From CAVQCJ01 sp963771835 (GTDB lineage Bacteria > Actinomycetota > Actinomycetes > Prado026), in the NCBI GenBank assembly GCA_963771835.1, contig CAVYVA010000004.1, positions 868,001-932,000 of the forward strand: 64,000 bases of DNA. The letters run 5' to 3'. The notes beneath the pieces were generated by a model that saw nothing but the letters and a program-made list of their open reading frames with translations, was not told the DNA's origin and did no database searches. Positions 7,835-17,656 of this stretch are shown one piece after another; the stretch's first letter is position 1, and each line of letters begins with the position of its first letter. The position numbers and the translations under genes are program-made.

Positions 7835-8824
7835 TCAGCGGGCGAGCAGGCGCGTCGTCGGTAGCACGGGGGCGGCGAGGCGCTCGTCGTAGCCGGGGAC
7901 CGGCGCGAAGCGGCGGCCCGCCTCCCAGTCGGCGCGCGCGGCGACGATCTCCTCGTGGCTGCGGCCGACGAAGTTCCACCACATCAGCAGCGGCTCGCCC
8001 AGCGGAGTGCCGCCGAGCAGGAACGCGCGGCCACCGCGCTCACTCGCGAGCGTGAGACCGGGGCGGGCGGTCCCGAGGTACGCGAGGGCGGCCGGCTCGA
8101 GCCGCCGTCCGTCGACCTGCACGTCCCCGTCCACGGCGAGCAGCGCGTGCTCGAAGGTGCTCTCCAGCCGCAGCGTGGCCGTCGCTCCGGCCGGCAGCAC
8201 GACCTCGGCGCCGAGCAGCGGCGTGTACGCCCGCGCCTGCGACTGCGACTCGAGGCCCGCCAGCCCGCCGGAAAGCCGGCCGATGAGCACGGTGACCTGT
8301 ACGCCGTCGAGGTCGAGCACCGGCAGGTCGCCGTGGTGGGCGAACGCGGGCTCGGTGTCGCGGGACGCCTCGGGCAGCGCGACCCACAGCTGCAGGCCGT
8401 GGAGGGGAGCGAGCGGCGCACCGGCCGGCGGCGGCTCGCCCGCTGAGTCCTCGGCGTGCGCGATGCCGTGGCCGGCGGTCATCAGGTTGAGCTCACCGGG
8501 ACGCACGAGCTGGTCCGAGCCGAGGCTGTCCCGATGCCGGACCTCGCCGTCGAACAACCACGTGACGGTCTGCAGACCGGTGTGCGGGTGCTCGGGGACG
8601 TGCATGCGCGACTCGGCCGGCCGCGAGGACGACCCGTAGTGGTCCAGGAAGCACCAGGCCCCGACCGTCCGGCGCTCGCGGTGCGGCAGCGTCCGCCGGA
8701 CGAGCATCGCGCGCGGCCCGCCGAGCGGCACCTCCCGCGGCGCCAGCTCCTCGAGGACGGGTCCGCTCGCCGGCGCCAGGGCCGCCGTGCGGGTCTCGGC
8801 GGGCCGGGTCTCCAGGTTGCTCAC
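7835..8824 (-). CDS. Pirin-family cupin protein
   Basis: 329 residues with two cupin domains. The N-terminal pirin motif is complete: HPHTGLQTVTW and AGHGIAHAE supply the three His and one Glu that bind iron in the family. The C-terminal pirin domain ends around the conserved EEIVAARADWEAGRF-type stretch. Some family members are quercetinases; no substrate can be inferred here. GTG 8824 overlaps the stop of the preceding monooxygenase-fold gene by 4 bp, so the two are co-translated. Confidence 0.88.
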   Translation of the reverse strand: MSNLETRPAETRTAALAPASGPVLEELAPREVPLGGPRAMLVRRTLPHRERRTVGAWCFLDHYGSSSRPAESRMHVPEHPHTGLQTVTWLFDGEVRHRDSLGSDQLVRPGELNLMTAGHGIAHAEDSAGEPPPAGAPLAPLHGLQLWVALPEASRDTEPAFAHHGDLPVLDLDGVQVTVLIGRLSGGLAGLESQSQARAYTPLLGAEVVLPAGATATLRLESTFEHALLAVDGDVQVDGRRLEPAALAYLGTARPGLTLASERGGRAFLLGGTPLGEPLLMWWNFVGRSHEEIVAARADWEAGRRFAPVPGYDERLAAPVLPTTRLLAR

Positions 8825-9156
8825 CGGCGGGTGAACCGTTCGACCAGGGGCCCGAAGTGCTCGACCTCGGGGTCGGCGGCGAAGTAGGGGCCGATCAGCT
8901 CGCGCCACCTGGTGAAGCGGTCCGAGCCGCGGAAGCCGACGAGGTGGTCGTCCAGGGTTTCCCAGGCGACCAGGAGCAGGAGGACGCCGGGACGCTCGAC
9001 CCCGCGGTGCAGCTCGACCCAGCGGCACCCGGGCGAGGTGGTGATCACCGTCTTGGCCTCGGCGAACGCCGCTTCGAAGGCGGGCGCGTCTGCCTCGGCC
9101 ACGAAGATGAACGCGTGCTCGAGGACAGGGCCGGCCGGTGCGTCGGGAACGGTCAC
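8821..9156 (-). CDS. Antibiotic biosynthesis monooxygenase (ABM)-fold protein
   Basis: 111 residues with the dimeric ferredoxin-like ABM pattern: HAFIFVAEADAPAFEAAF, then SPGCRWVELHRGVERPG, then LLLVAWETLDDH and a terminal FxRWRELIGPYF segment. This fold covers small cofactor-free oxygenases and stress proteins. The start GTG 9156 is the best-placed one. It overlaps the pirin start, suggesting a shared oxidative function. Actual activity is unknown. Confidence 0.75.
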   Translation of the reverse strand: MTVPDAPAGPVLEHAFIFVAEADAPAFEAAFAEAKTVITTSPGCRWVELHRGVERPGVLLLLVAWETLDDHLVGFRGSDRFTRWRELIGPYFAADPEVEHFGPLVERFTRR

Positions 9157-9228
9157 CGGCCCATCTTCGCCGACCTGGCCCCGCGGTGGCAGGCTCGGGG
9201 GAGGTCGGCCCGACAGGAGGACGGCACG

Positions 9229-10933
9229 ATGGCGACAGCGACCGAGAAGTTCCGGGCGGCACGTGACTTCCTGCTCGAGCACCGGGACGACTACGCGGCC
9301 GCGGTCGCCGGGTTCCGGTGGCCCGAGCTGACGGAGTTCAACTGGGCGCTGGACTGGTTCGACGCGGTCGCCGCGGAGCACCCGGACCGGACCGCGCTGC
9401 GCATCGTCGAGGACGACGGGGGCGACGCCTCGTACAGCTACGCCCGGCTGTCCGAGCGCTCCGACCGGCTAGCCACGTGGCTGCGGGGTCTGGGGGTGCG
9501 CCGCGGCGACCGGATCCTGCTGATGCTGGGCAACCAGGTGGAGCTGTGGGAGATGATGCTCGCCGCGATCAAGCTGGGTGCGGTGACGATCCCCGCCTCC
9601 ACACTGCTCGGTCCGGCCGACCTCGCCGACCGCATCGACCGCGGACGCGTCGCGCACGTCGTGACGGCAGCCGAGCACACCGAGAAGTTCGGCGGGCTCG
9701 CCGACCGGCTGACCCGCGTGAGCGTCGGCGCGACGGCGGGCTGGCACGACTTCAGCGAGCTCACCGCGGCCGCCCCGGGCTTCCAGCCGGACGGCCCGAC
9801 CCCGGCCGGCGACCCGATGCTGCTGTACTTCACGTCCGGCACGACGTCGCTGCCCAAGCTGGTCGAGCACACCAACGTGTCGTACCCCGTCGGCCACCTC
9901 TCGACGATGTACTGGATCGGGCTGCAGCCCGGCGACGTGCATCTCGAACATCTCCTCGCCGGGCTGGGCGAAGCACGCGTGGAGCAACGTCTTCGCGCCG
10001 TGGAACGCGCAGGCCACCGTGCTCGTCGCCAACTACGCGCGCTTCCAGCCGGCCCCGCTGCTCGAGCAGCTGGTCCGGTGCGAGGTGACGACCTTCTGCG
10101 CGCCCCCCACGGTGTGGCGGATGCTCATCCAGGCCGATCTCGGCGCCTGGAAGGTGCCCGTGCGCGAGATGGTCGGCGCCGGCGAGCCGCTCAACCCCGA
10201 GGTGATCGACCGGGTGCAGGCCGCGTGGGGGCTGACGATCCGCGACGGGTACGGCCAGACCGAGACGACGGCGCAGGTCGGCAACACCCCCGGGCAGAAG
10301 GTGGTTCCCGGCGCGATGGGTCGGCCGCTTCCGGGCTATCGAGTGGTCCTGGTCGACCCTTCGACGGCAGAGCCGGGGGAGGAGGGCGAGATCTGCCTGG
10401 ACCTGTCGGCCCGCCCGCTCGGCCTGATGACGGGGTACCGCGACAGCGACGAGCGCACCGCCGAGGTCATGCGCGCCGGGTACTACCACACTGGCGACGT
10501 GGCCCGCCGCAACGCGGACGGGACCATCACGTACGTCGGTCGCACGGACGACGTCTTCAAGGCGTCGGACTACCGGATCTCGCCGTTCGAGCTGGAGTCG
10601 GTGCTGATCGAGCACCCGGCGGTGGTCGAGGCCGCGGTGGTGCCGTCGCCGGACCCGCTGAGGCTGGCGGTGCCGAAGGCGTACGTGACGCTGGCCGCCG
10701 GTTTCGAGCCGGACGCCGCGACCGCGGAGTCGATCCTTCGGCACTGCCGGGAGAACCTGGCCCCGTACAAGCGGATCCGGCGGCTGCAGTTCGGCGAGCT
10801 GCCGAAGACGATCAGCGGCAAGATCCGTCGGGTGGAGCTGCGGTCCGAGGAGGTCGCCCTGCACGCCGACCCGCAGGCCCGGCCGGCCGGGGAGTTCCGC
10901 GACGACGACTTCCCCGGACTGCGGGGCTCCTGA
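9229..10933 (+). CDS. Acyl-CoA synthetase (AMP-forming; benzoate/acetate-CoA-ligase-like)
   Basis: ANL-superfamily ligase that adenylates a carboxylic acid and transfers it to CoA. Motifs: P-loop YFTSGTTSLPK at about residue 200, YGQTETT, YHTGDVA, the hinge at GRTDDVFKASDYRISPFELE, and the catalytic Lys in ISGKIRRVEL near the C-terminus. One +1 break at about 9948 (an extra G in CTCGAAC) splits the gene; corrected length is 567 residues. It reads opposite to the ABM-pirin pair and has its own upstream region. Confidence 0.87.
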
Positions 10934-10957
10934 CCGCGCGTCGGCGGACCCGTCGGC

Positions 10958-11389
10958 TCAGCGGCGGTACCAGCGGTGCCGGCCGGCGGCGAGCCAGAAC
11001 CACATGATCGGGAGCAGGAAGAACGCCTGGCCGCGGGACGCGATCAGAACCGCGACGGCAACGAACAGCACGGCCGCCGGCAGCACCGGGAAGTCCGGCC
11101 ACCCGCCGACTCCTCGCGCGGCCCGGGCGGCGGACCGCCGCTCGCGTCGGCTGGGCCGGAACGGCGCCGGGTCCGGCAGGTCGGCGAACAACGCCACCAG
11201 CTGGTCCACCGTCACGGCGCGGTAGGCGGCTTCGAGCCTGGCGTCCAGCTCGGCGTGGTCCAGCCTGCCGAGGGCGAAGTGCTCGGACAGGGCGGACACC
11301 GCCTGCTCCCGCTCGGCATCACCGATCCGCTGGGCCGGAGCCAGGGTCGGGGGCGTCATCGGCAGCGGGTTCGGATCCGGGGTCGGCAT
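10958..11389 (-). CDS. DUF1707 (SHOCT-like) membrane protein
   Basis: 143 residues. The N-terminal DUF1707 module is RIGDAEREQAVSALSEHFALGRLDHAELDAR in outline, with R-x-G-D-x-ER and GRL-x-x-x-E-x-x-ER-type spacing. An Arg-rich linker and two C-terminal hydrophobic segments (about 100-135) follow. Such proteins are common in actinobacteria and of unknown function. An internal Met at residue 11 is an alternative start. Confidence 0.75.
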   Translation of the reverse strand: MPTPDPNPLPMTPPTLAPAQRIGDAEREQAVSALSEHFALGRLDHAELDARLEAAYRAVTVDQLVALFADLPDPAPFRPSRRERRSAARAARGVGGWPDFPVLPAAVLFVAVAVLIASRGQAFFLLPIMWFWLAAGRHRWYRR

Positions 11390-11535
11390 GGTGGCTCCCT
11401 CTGGGTAATCCGGTAATCATCGCCCTGGAGCGGCTGCCCGGCAACGGACCCGCCAGGTACTGTCTCGCCGCACCTCGCACCGCATCCCGTCCTATCCCGT
11501 CCGTCGTCGCACCGCAGGGGAGGTCCGGAGCCACC

Positions 11536-12511
11536 GTGGGCAGCTCCCTCGCCGGTCGGGCCAGGCAGCTCGGCGTCGCGGCGCGCTGGCGGTTCAAGTC
11601 CGCTCGCGTACGTCGACCGGGCGCCGGACCACCGCGCCACGGTGCTGCTGCTGGGCAGTGCGCGGTCGGGGACCACGTGGGTGGGCGAGGTCATCGACCG
11701 CCACCACGACCACCGGGTGGTGTTCGAGCCGCTCCGCGCCGACCGGGTGCCGGCTGCCCGGGTGTTCGCGAACGGGCAGTACCTGCGCCGCGACGACACC
11801 GACTCGCGGTACCTGGATCCGATGACGCGGATCCTGACCGGGCGGATGCGCAACCCGTGGGCCGACCACCTCAACCACGTCGTCGTGGCCAGGCGGCGGC
11901 TGGTGAAAGAGATCCGGGCCAACATGCTGGCGCCCTGGCTGGTCGAGCGCTTCCCGGGGATGCCGGTCGTGCTGCTGATCCGGCACCCGCTCGGGGTGGC
12001 GGTGAGCCGCCGCGAGCTGGGCTGGTCCGACCACTTGGACGACGCGCTCGCCCAGCCGCGGCTGGTCGCCGACCACCTCACGCCCGACCAGGACCGTGCT
12101 CTGCGCGCGCTCACCGACCCGTTCGCGCGAGCAGTGGCCCAGGCCGGGCTGGAGACCCTGGTCCCCCTACGGATGACGACGCCGGCCGAGCTCCTGGCCG
12201 TGACGTACGAGGGGCTGGTGTCGCAGCCGCGCGTCCAGGCCGAGCGGGTGCTCCGGCACGTGGGGCAGCAGCCGGACCCGGAGCTGGACGCGGCCCTGGA
12301 CCGTCCCTCGCACCTGAGCCGAGCCGACTCCGCGGTGCGGACCGGGGGTGACCGCGCCGCCTCCTGGGTGCCGAGGGTGGACGCCGACGACCGGGCACGG
12401 GCGCGCGAGGTCCTCGAGCTGCTCGGTCTGGCTGGGATCTACTCGGTCGACGACGCGTACCCGGACGCCGCCGCGATGTCCGCGCTGCACGGGGCGCCGT
12501 ACACGTCCTGA
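11536..12511 (+). CDS. PAPS-dependent sulfotransferase-family protein
   Basis: Transfers sulfate from PAPS in characterised relatives. Seen: the 5'-phosphosulfate loop LLGSARSGTTWVGE, and the 3'-phosphate-binding region PVVLLIRHPLGVAVSRRE. A possible Stf0-like C-terminus has LAVTYEGLVSQP. GTG 11536 with GGAG upstream is chosen. A +1 break near 11602 separates the first about 22 residues from the P-loop. The acceptor is unknown. It is not obviously co-transcribed with neighbours. Confidence 0.82.
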
Positions 12512-12512
12512 G

Positions 12513-13014
12513 TCAGCGGGGCCCGATCTGGTTGCAGCAGGGCCACCCGCATCGGCAGCCGGCGCATCTGCTGACCGTCGATCGAGATCACCCACGAGTA
12601 CATCCCGGGGTGGTCGAAGCGCAGGGCGTCGACCGACAGCGCCAGCGGCACGATCTGCTCGTCGCCGGCCGGGAGCGCCGGCGGGCGCCCGACGCTGAAC
12701 TCGCCGCCGATCACGGTGATGTCCTCGGGCTCGGCGTCAGCGCCGGATCGGGACTCGCCGAGCTTCACCTTGACCGCGTCCTCGGTCTCCAGGTGCACCA
12801 GGACCTGGTGCGGCTGGTTGGTCTGCGTGTACGGCACGTGGATGGTCATCGCGATCGCCAGATGGCTGTGGGTGGCCGGGAAGGTGTTGGCGTAGATCAC
12901 GTTCCAGCCCATCCCGAGCGCGTAGATCTTGCCCTCCGCCGTCGACGCCCCGTCGGCGATGAACGCGTCGACGTGCATGGTGCTCATGTCGTCCATGCCG
13001 GCCGGGGAGGTCAT
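12513..13014 (-). CDS. DUF6941-like conserved protein
   Basis: About 166 residues of mixed beta character (THSHLAIAMTIHVPYTQ, HQVLVHLETEDA, HPGMYSWVISIDGQQMRRLPMRVALLQP). It resembles the small actinobacterial proteins annotated as DUF6941; the function is unknown. Read without correction, the frame runs into the convergent sulfotransferase. One extra base in the G/C run near 12522 would restore a TGA at 12513 and remove that overlap. The start is uncertain, as internal Met codons at residues 7 and 10 also fit. Confidence 0.6.
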
Positions 13015-13066
13015 GGGCTCACGCGTACGGGCCGGCCGGGCGGCCAGGAGCGGCGGTGCTACCGGG

Positions 13067-14629
13067 TCAGCTCAGGTCGAACGCGGTCACGGACGCACGC
13101 AGCCGCTGGGCCAGCTGGTCGAGCTCGGCCACCGCCTCGGCCGACGAGCGGGCGCCGAGCGCCTGCTGCTGCGACGCGGCCGACACCTGGCCCATGGTCG
13201 CCAGCACCGCCTCGGAGGCGTCGTCCTGCAGCCGGGTCGCCTCCTGGATGAGGCCCGGCGGCCCGCGCCGAGCGGCTTGCGGCGGCGGTGATGAGGTCCA
13301 GCCGCTCCTCGACCGCGGTGGCGAGCTCGGTACCGCGGGCCGCCGCCTTGGCACCCTCCTCGGAGGCCATCACGGTGCGGCGCGTCCCGGACCTGATCCC
13401 CACGACGATCGACTGGATCTGGCCGGTCGACTTCTGCGCGCGCTCGGCCAGCTTGCGTACCTCCGCGGCCACCACGGCGAACCCGCGGCCGTGCTCGCCC
13501 GCGCGGGCGGCCTCGATCGCGGCGTTGAGCGCGAGCAGGTTGGTCTGGTCGGCGAGGTCGTCGATGACGGCGAGGATCCGGTCGATCTCGGCGGTGCGCT
13601 CCTCGAGCCCGACCGCCTCGACGGCGATCTCCCGGACGCGGCCGGCCAGCTCGTCGATCGCGTCGACTGCAAGGTTCGACGACGGCCCGACCCTCCGCGC
13701 TGACCCGGCTGACGTCGTCGGCGGACTCGGCCACGTCGTCGGCGGTACGGGCGATCCCGGCGGCCGCGTCGGAGAGCTGGCGGAGGCTGGCCGTGGTCTC
13801 GGCCACCGCCGCCGCCTGCTCGCTCGAGCCGTCTGCGCTCTGCGCGGTCGTCGCCGACAGCTCGGCGGCGGCGGCGGCCAGCTGCTGGCCGCCGGCCTGG
13901 ACCCGGGTGACGACCTCGCGCAGCGACATGACCGCGATGGCCAGCGATGCCCAGACCTGTCCGACCGGGCCGTCGACGGACCCGCTCGGCACCAGGGTGC
14001 CGGCCCGCAGGTGGCCCTCTGCGACATCCGCCAGCGCGGTGGAGAGCTCGTCGACCTGCTGGCCGAGCTCGGCCCTGGCCCGCTCGCTGTCGCGCCGCAG
14101 CGAACGGACGGCGGATGCGACCACGGTCGCGAACGCGGACAGCAGGGGCAGACCCAGCCCGGCGACGATCAGGTCGCCGGCGTGTCGCGCTGCCGACCGA
14201 GCCGGCGAGCCACGAAGCGAGCAGCACGCAGCCGGACGAGAGCAGCCCGAACGCCGGCGTGAACCCCAGCGGCAGGTAGGCCGAGGCGAAGACGATGACG
14301 AAGACGAAGTACAGCCACATGCTGTGCCGGATGCCGCCGGTGGTGGCGACCTGGACGGTGATCAGCAGCTGGAAGCCGAGCAGCGTGGCGAGGTCGACGG
14401 CGACCGGGTGCGCGGCGAGCAAGGGCACGCGCGGCTGGACCCCGTCGCGGACGAGGTACCAGACGCCGCCGAGCACGGTCACGAGGGTGAGTGCCGCGAA
14501 CCAGGCCGCGGGCAGCGGGTGCGTGGACGGGTCGGCGTGCTGCAGCAGGACCGTGGCCACCGGGTTGTAGACGGCCACGGCCACGGCTGTCACTCCGGCT
14601 GTCACCGACAGCCGGCGGGCGGCGTCCAT
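13067..14629 (-). CDS. Methyl-accepting chemotaxis protein with multi-helix membrane N-terminus
   Basis: Signal transducer of about 520 residues. The N-terminal 150 residues form several hydrophobic helices without a large periplasmic loop, so it probably senses within or near the membrane. The C-terminal signalling domain has the hairpin tip region DQTNLLALNAAIEAARAGEHGRGF followed by AAEVRKLAER. Three +1 breaks (about 14190, 13680 and 13262) interrupt the frame. No cheA/cheW or flagellar genes are in the window. The start is ATG 14629 with GGGAG upstream. Confidence 0.85.
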
Positions 14630-14750
14630 CTCGTCGTGGCTCCCGGGGGCGGCTCGTGCGGTCCCCTAGTGCATCGGGCCGTCGCCGCAGGCCCTTGACG
14701 GCCCCTCACCACCGGAGTGCGGGGGCCACAGTCAGGACTGCGGGGGACGG

Positions 14751-14990
14751 TCAGGCCCGGCCGAGGGGGCCGTCGGTGAGCGCACGCAGGAGGGCCGGCA
14801 GGTCGCCGGCCGGGATCCGGAACGTCGCCGTGCAGATGGAGCCCTTCCACAGGCTGAGCGCCACCACGCCCTCGGCCTCGTGCCAGTTGACCCGCATGGC
14901 CCGGTCCTCGCCGCGCGCGTCGAGGAAGACCTCGCCGTGCGCCGGCGCCGCGACGGTCGAGACCGCCTGCAGCCGGACCACCTCTCCCAT
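14751..14990 (-). CDS. Small conserved protein, function unknown (79 aa)
   Basis: 79 residues beginning MGEVVRLQAV and ending TDGPLGRA. The sequence is mixed alpha/beta with no signal peptide, membrane helix or metal motif. The central part (MRVNWHEAEGVVALSLWKGSI) and IPAGDLPALLRAL resemble uncharacterised actinobacterial proteins. ATG 14990 gives a clean frame. It lies about 80 bp downstream of a WapI-like gene on the same strand, so it may be a partner of it. Confidence 0.6.
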   Translation of the reverse strand: MGEVVRLQAVSTVAAPAHGEVFLDARGEDRAMRVNWHEAEGVVALSLWKGSICTATFRIPAGDLPALLRALTDGPLGRA

Positions 14991-15072
14991 GCCTCGATCG
15001 TGGACCCTGCCCGCAGGGCCGGTCCAGCATTTGCGGGCACGAAGGCCGTTCGTACGAGTCGTACCAGCCCGG

Positions 15073-15541
15073 TCAGGCGTCGGACAGCGGGGGGTAGCGC
15101 CTGCTCGCAGGCGTGCAGCGCGTCGATCAGCGCCGGCAGCCGGGCGGCGTCGATGGGCGGGAGGGTGAAGCGAAGGGTGTTGCCGATGCCCGGCTGGTCG
15201 TCCGCGGCGCCGCTGACGCTGAGCACCCCGCTGGGTTCGAGCACCACCGCCAGCGACAGCCACTCCTCGATGGAGTGCAGCACCGCGGTCCCGGTCCCCA
15301 TCTGGGCCACGTGCTCGAGGCCCTCCCGGAACCGGACCAGCTCCTCGGCCCGCAGCCCGGCCGCGATCTCCCCGACGAAACCGCCGACCCGGACCGTGAT
15401 CGGGCTGACCAGCCAGTTCCCGTCCGAGGAGTCGGCGGCCTGCGGGTGCTTGCGCCCGACCACCCGGATCAGGACCGAGTCGGACGAGTCCGTGGACTGC
15501 GGACCGAGCGTGATCTCCACCTGTGGTTCCACGACCGCCAT
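15073..15541 (-). CDS. WapI-like immunity-family protein
   Basis: About 155 residues. The pattern DSVLIRVVGRKHP, DGNWLVSPITVRVGGF, a central helix EELVRFREGLEHV and a late LRFTLPP strand resembles the WapI/DUF6228-type family that includes immunity proteins for WapA toxins. No toxin gene is adjacent. One extra base in the G6 run at about 15090 extends the frame; correction gives a stop at 15073 (ending PPLSDA). The family assignment is by eye, so the immunity role is tentative. Confidence 0.55.
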
Positions 15542-15613
15542 AGTGCCCCCGTCGGGGCCCGCGCACTCGCGATCACGGGCCCGCGTCGCGGGTGTCTGCG
15601 GCAGACTTGGCGG

Positions 15614-16480
15614 ATGCCCGAGCTGCCGGAGGTGGAGGCGCTCGTCGACGTGCTCCGCGAGCGGGCCGTCGGACGGGTCGTCACCAGGGTCGACGTCGCG
15701 GCGATCAGCGCCCTCAAGACCTACGACCCGCCGGTCACCTCGCTCGGTGGACTGACCGTCACCGCAGCGGCGCGGCACGGCAAGTTCCTGGACCTGGACG
15801 TGGACGGCCTGCACCTCGTCGTGCACCTGGCCAGGGCGGGCTGGCTGCAGTGGCGCGCCCAGCTGCCGACGGTCCCGCCGAAACCGTCCGGGAAGAGCCC
15901 GCTCGCGCTGCGCGTGCACCTGGACGACGGCGCCGGGTTCGACCTCACCGAGGCGGGCACCCGGAAGAAGCTCTCGGTGTACGTGGTCCGCGACCCGGCC
16001 GAGGTGCCGGGGGTGGCGCGGCTCGGGCCGGACCCGCTGGACGAGGCGTTCACGCCGCAGCTGCTGGCCGCGATCCTGGCCGAGCACGGCCGCGAACAGC
16101 TCAAGGGTGTGCTCCGGGACCAGTCGGTGATCGCCGGCATCGGCAACGCCTACTCGGACGAGATCCTGCACGCCGCCCGGATGTCGCCGTTCAAGCCGGC
16201 GACGTCGCTGGACGAGGCGGGCGTGCGGGTGCTGTACGACGCGATCCGGTCCGAGCTCGTCGACGCGGTGGAGCGCTCGCGCGGGCTGGCGGCGGGCGAC
16301 CTCAAGGCCGAGAAGAAGGCCGGGCTGCAGGTGCACGCCAGGACCGGCCTGCCCTGCCCGGTGTGCGGTGACACCGTGCGCGAGGTCTCGTTCGCCGACT
16401 CCTCGCTGCAGTACTGCCCGACCTGCCAGACGGGTGGCAAGCCGCTGGCCGACCGCCGGCTGTCCCGCCTGCTCAAGTAG
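15614..16480 (+). CDS. Fpg/Nei-family DNA glycosylase
   Basis: Removes oxidised bases and nicks the abasic site. The N-terminus MPELPEVE carries the catalytic Pro2/Glu3. A helix-two-turn-helix region (VIAGIGNAYSDEILHAA) and a C-terminal zinc finger CPVCG...CPTCQ are present. The usual zinc-finger loop Arg is not in its canonical place (FADSSLQYCP), as in actinobacterial Fpg2/Nei-like variants. 288 residues, intact frame, ATG 15614. Confidence 0.9.
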   Translation: MPELPEVEALVDVLRERAVGRVVTRVDVAAISALKTYDPPVTSLGGLTVTAAARHGKFLDLDVDGLHLVVHLARAGWLQWRAQLPTVPPKPSGKSPLALRVHLDDGAGFDLTEAGTRKKLSVYVVRDPAEVPGVARLGPDPLDEAFTPQLLAAILAEHGREQLKGVLRDQSVIAGIGNAYSDEILHAARMSPFKPATSLDEAGVRVLYDAIRSELVDAVERSRGLAAGDLKAEKKAGLQVHARTGLPCPVCGDTVREVSFADSSLQYCPTCQTGGKPLADRRLSRLLK

Positions 16481-16552
16481 GCGTCGGCGTCCGTCCTCGT
16501 GTCAGGACGTGGCTGGGCCATCGCCCGGCCACGGTCTGACACGATCGGCATC

Positions 16553-17656
16553 GTGAAGGCGCTCGTGCTCAGTGGTGGTGCGGGCACCCGGCTGCGCCCG
16601 CTCACGCACACGTCCGCCAAGCAGCTCGTCCCGGTGGCCAACCGACCGGTGCTGTTCCACGCCCTCGACGCCGTCGCCGCGGCGGGGGTCACCGACGTGG
16701 GGCTGGTGGTCGGCGACACCGAGGCGGAGATCCGGGCCGCGGTCGGCGACGGCTCGACGTTCGGCCTCAAGGTCACCTACCTGCGGCAGGAGGCACCGCT
16801 GGGCCTGGCCCACGCGGTCCTCGTCGCGCGCGACTTCCTCGGTGACGAGCCGTTCGTCATGTACCTCGGCGACAACGTGCTGGTCGGCGGCATCACGGCG
16901 CTGGTGCAGGAGTTCGAGGCCTGGTACGCGGCGGGTGAGGCGGATGCGACGATCCTGCTCACCCGGGTGCCGGACCCGCGGCAGTTCGGTGTCGCCGAGC
17001 TGGACGACACCGGGCGGGTCGTCCGGCTCGAGGAGAAACCGGCCGAGCCGCGCAGCGACCTCGCGCTGGCCGGCGTCTACCTGTTCGGCCCGGCGATCCA
17101 CGACGCGGTCGCGGCGATCCGGCCGAGCGCGCGCCACGAGCTCGAGATCACCGACGCGATCCAACGGATGCTGGACACCGGGCGCGCGGTGCGCTCGCAC
17201 GTGGTCACCGGCTACTGGAAGGACACCGGCCGGGCCGCAGACCTGCTCGACGCGAACCGGGCGATGCTCGACGGGCAGCAGCCGAACGTCCGCGGCAGCG
17301 TCGACGACGCGACCACGGTGACCGGCGCAGTGGTGGTCGACGAGAGCGCCGTCGTCACCGGGTCGCGGCTGGTGGGGCCGCTGGTGCTGGGTCCGGGCAC
17401 GGTGGTGCGCGGGTCGCAGGTCGGCCCGTACGCGTCGATCGGCGCGGACTGCACGGTGACGGACACGTCCGTGGCGGACTCGATCGTCATGGCCGGCAGC
17501 CGGTTGTCCGGCGGTCGCCTGACCGGTTGCCTGCTCGGGCGCGAGGTCGACGTCGCGCTGGCCCCGGGGAGGGACGCGTTCCGGCTGGTGCTCGGCGACC
17601 ACAGCAGCGTGGCGACCGAGGCTGCCACCGACTCAGCTGCCGAGGTTTCGCCATGA
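16553..17656 (+). CDS. rmlA: Glucose-1-phosphate thymidylyltransferase (long RmlA/StrD type)
   Basis: Makes dTDP-glucose from dTTP and glucose-1-phosphate. The nucleotidyltransferase signature SGGAGTRLRPLT, KQLVPVANRP and LGDNVLVGG lie in the N-terminal domain. A C-terminal left-handed beta-helix (VVVDESAVVTGSRLVGP and repeats) makes it the long form of 367 residues. GTG 16553. The stop overlaps rmlB (ATGA). Rhamnose synthesis in actinobacteria feeds the arabinogalactan linker or secondary metabolites. Confidence 0.9.
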   Translation: MKALVLSGGAGTRLRPLTHTSAKQLVPVANRPVLFHALDAVAAAGVTDVGLVVGDTEAEIRAAVGDGSTFGLKVTYLRQEAPLGLAHAVLVARDFLGDEPFVMYLGDNVLVGGITALVQEFEAWYAAGEADATILLTRVPDPRQFGVAELDDTGRVVRLEEKPAEPRSDLALAGVYLFGPAIHDAVAAIRPSARHELEITDAIQRMLDTGRAVRSHVVTGYWKDTGRAADLLDANRAMLDGQQPNVRGSVDDATTVTGAVVVDESAVVTGSRLVGPLVLGPGTVVRGSQVGPYASIGADCTVTDTSVADSIVMAGSRLSGGRLTGCLLGREVDVALAPGRDAFRLVLGDHSSVATEAATDSAAEVSP

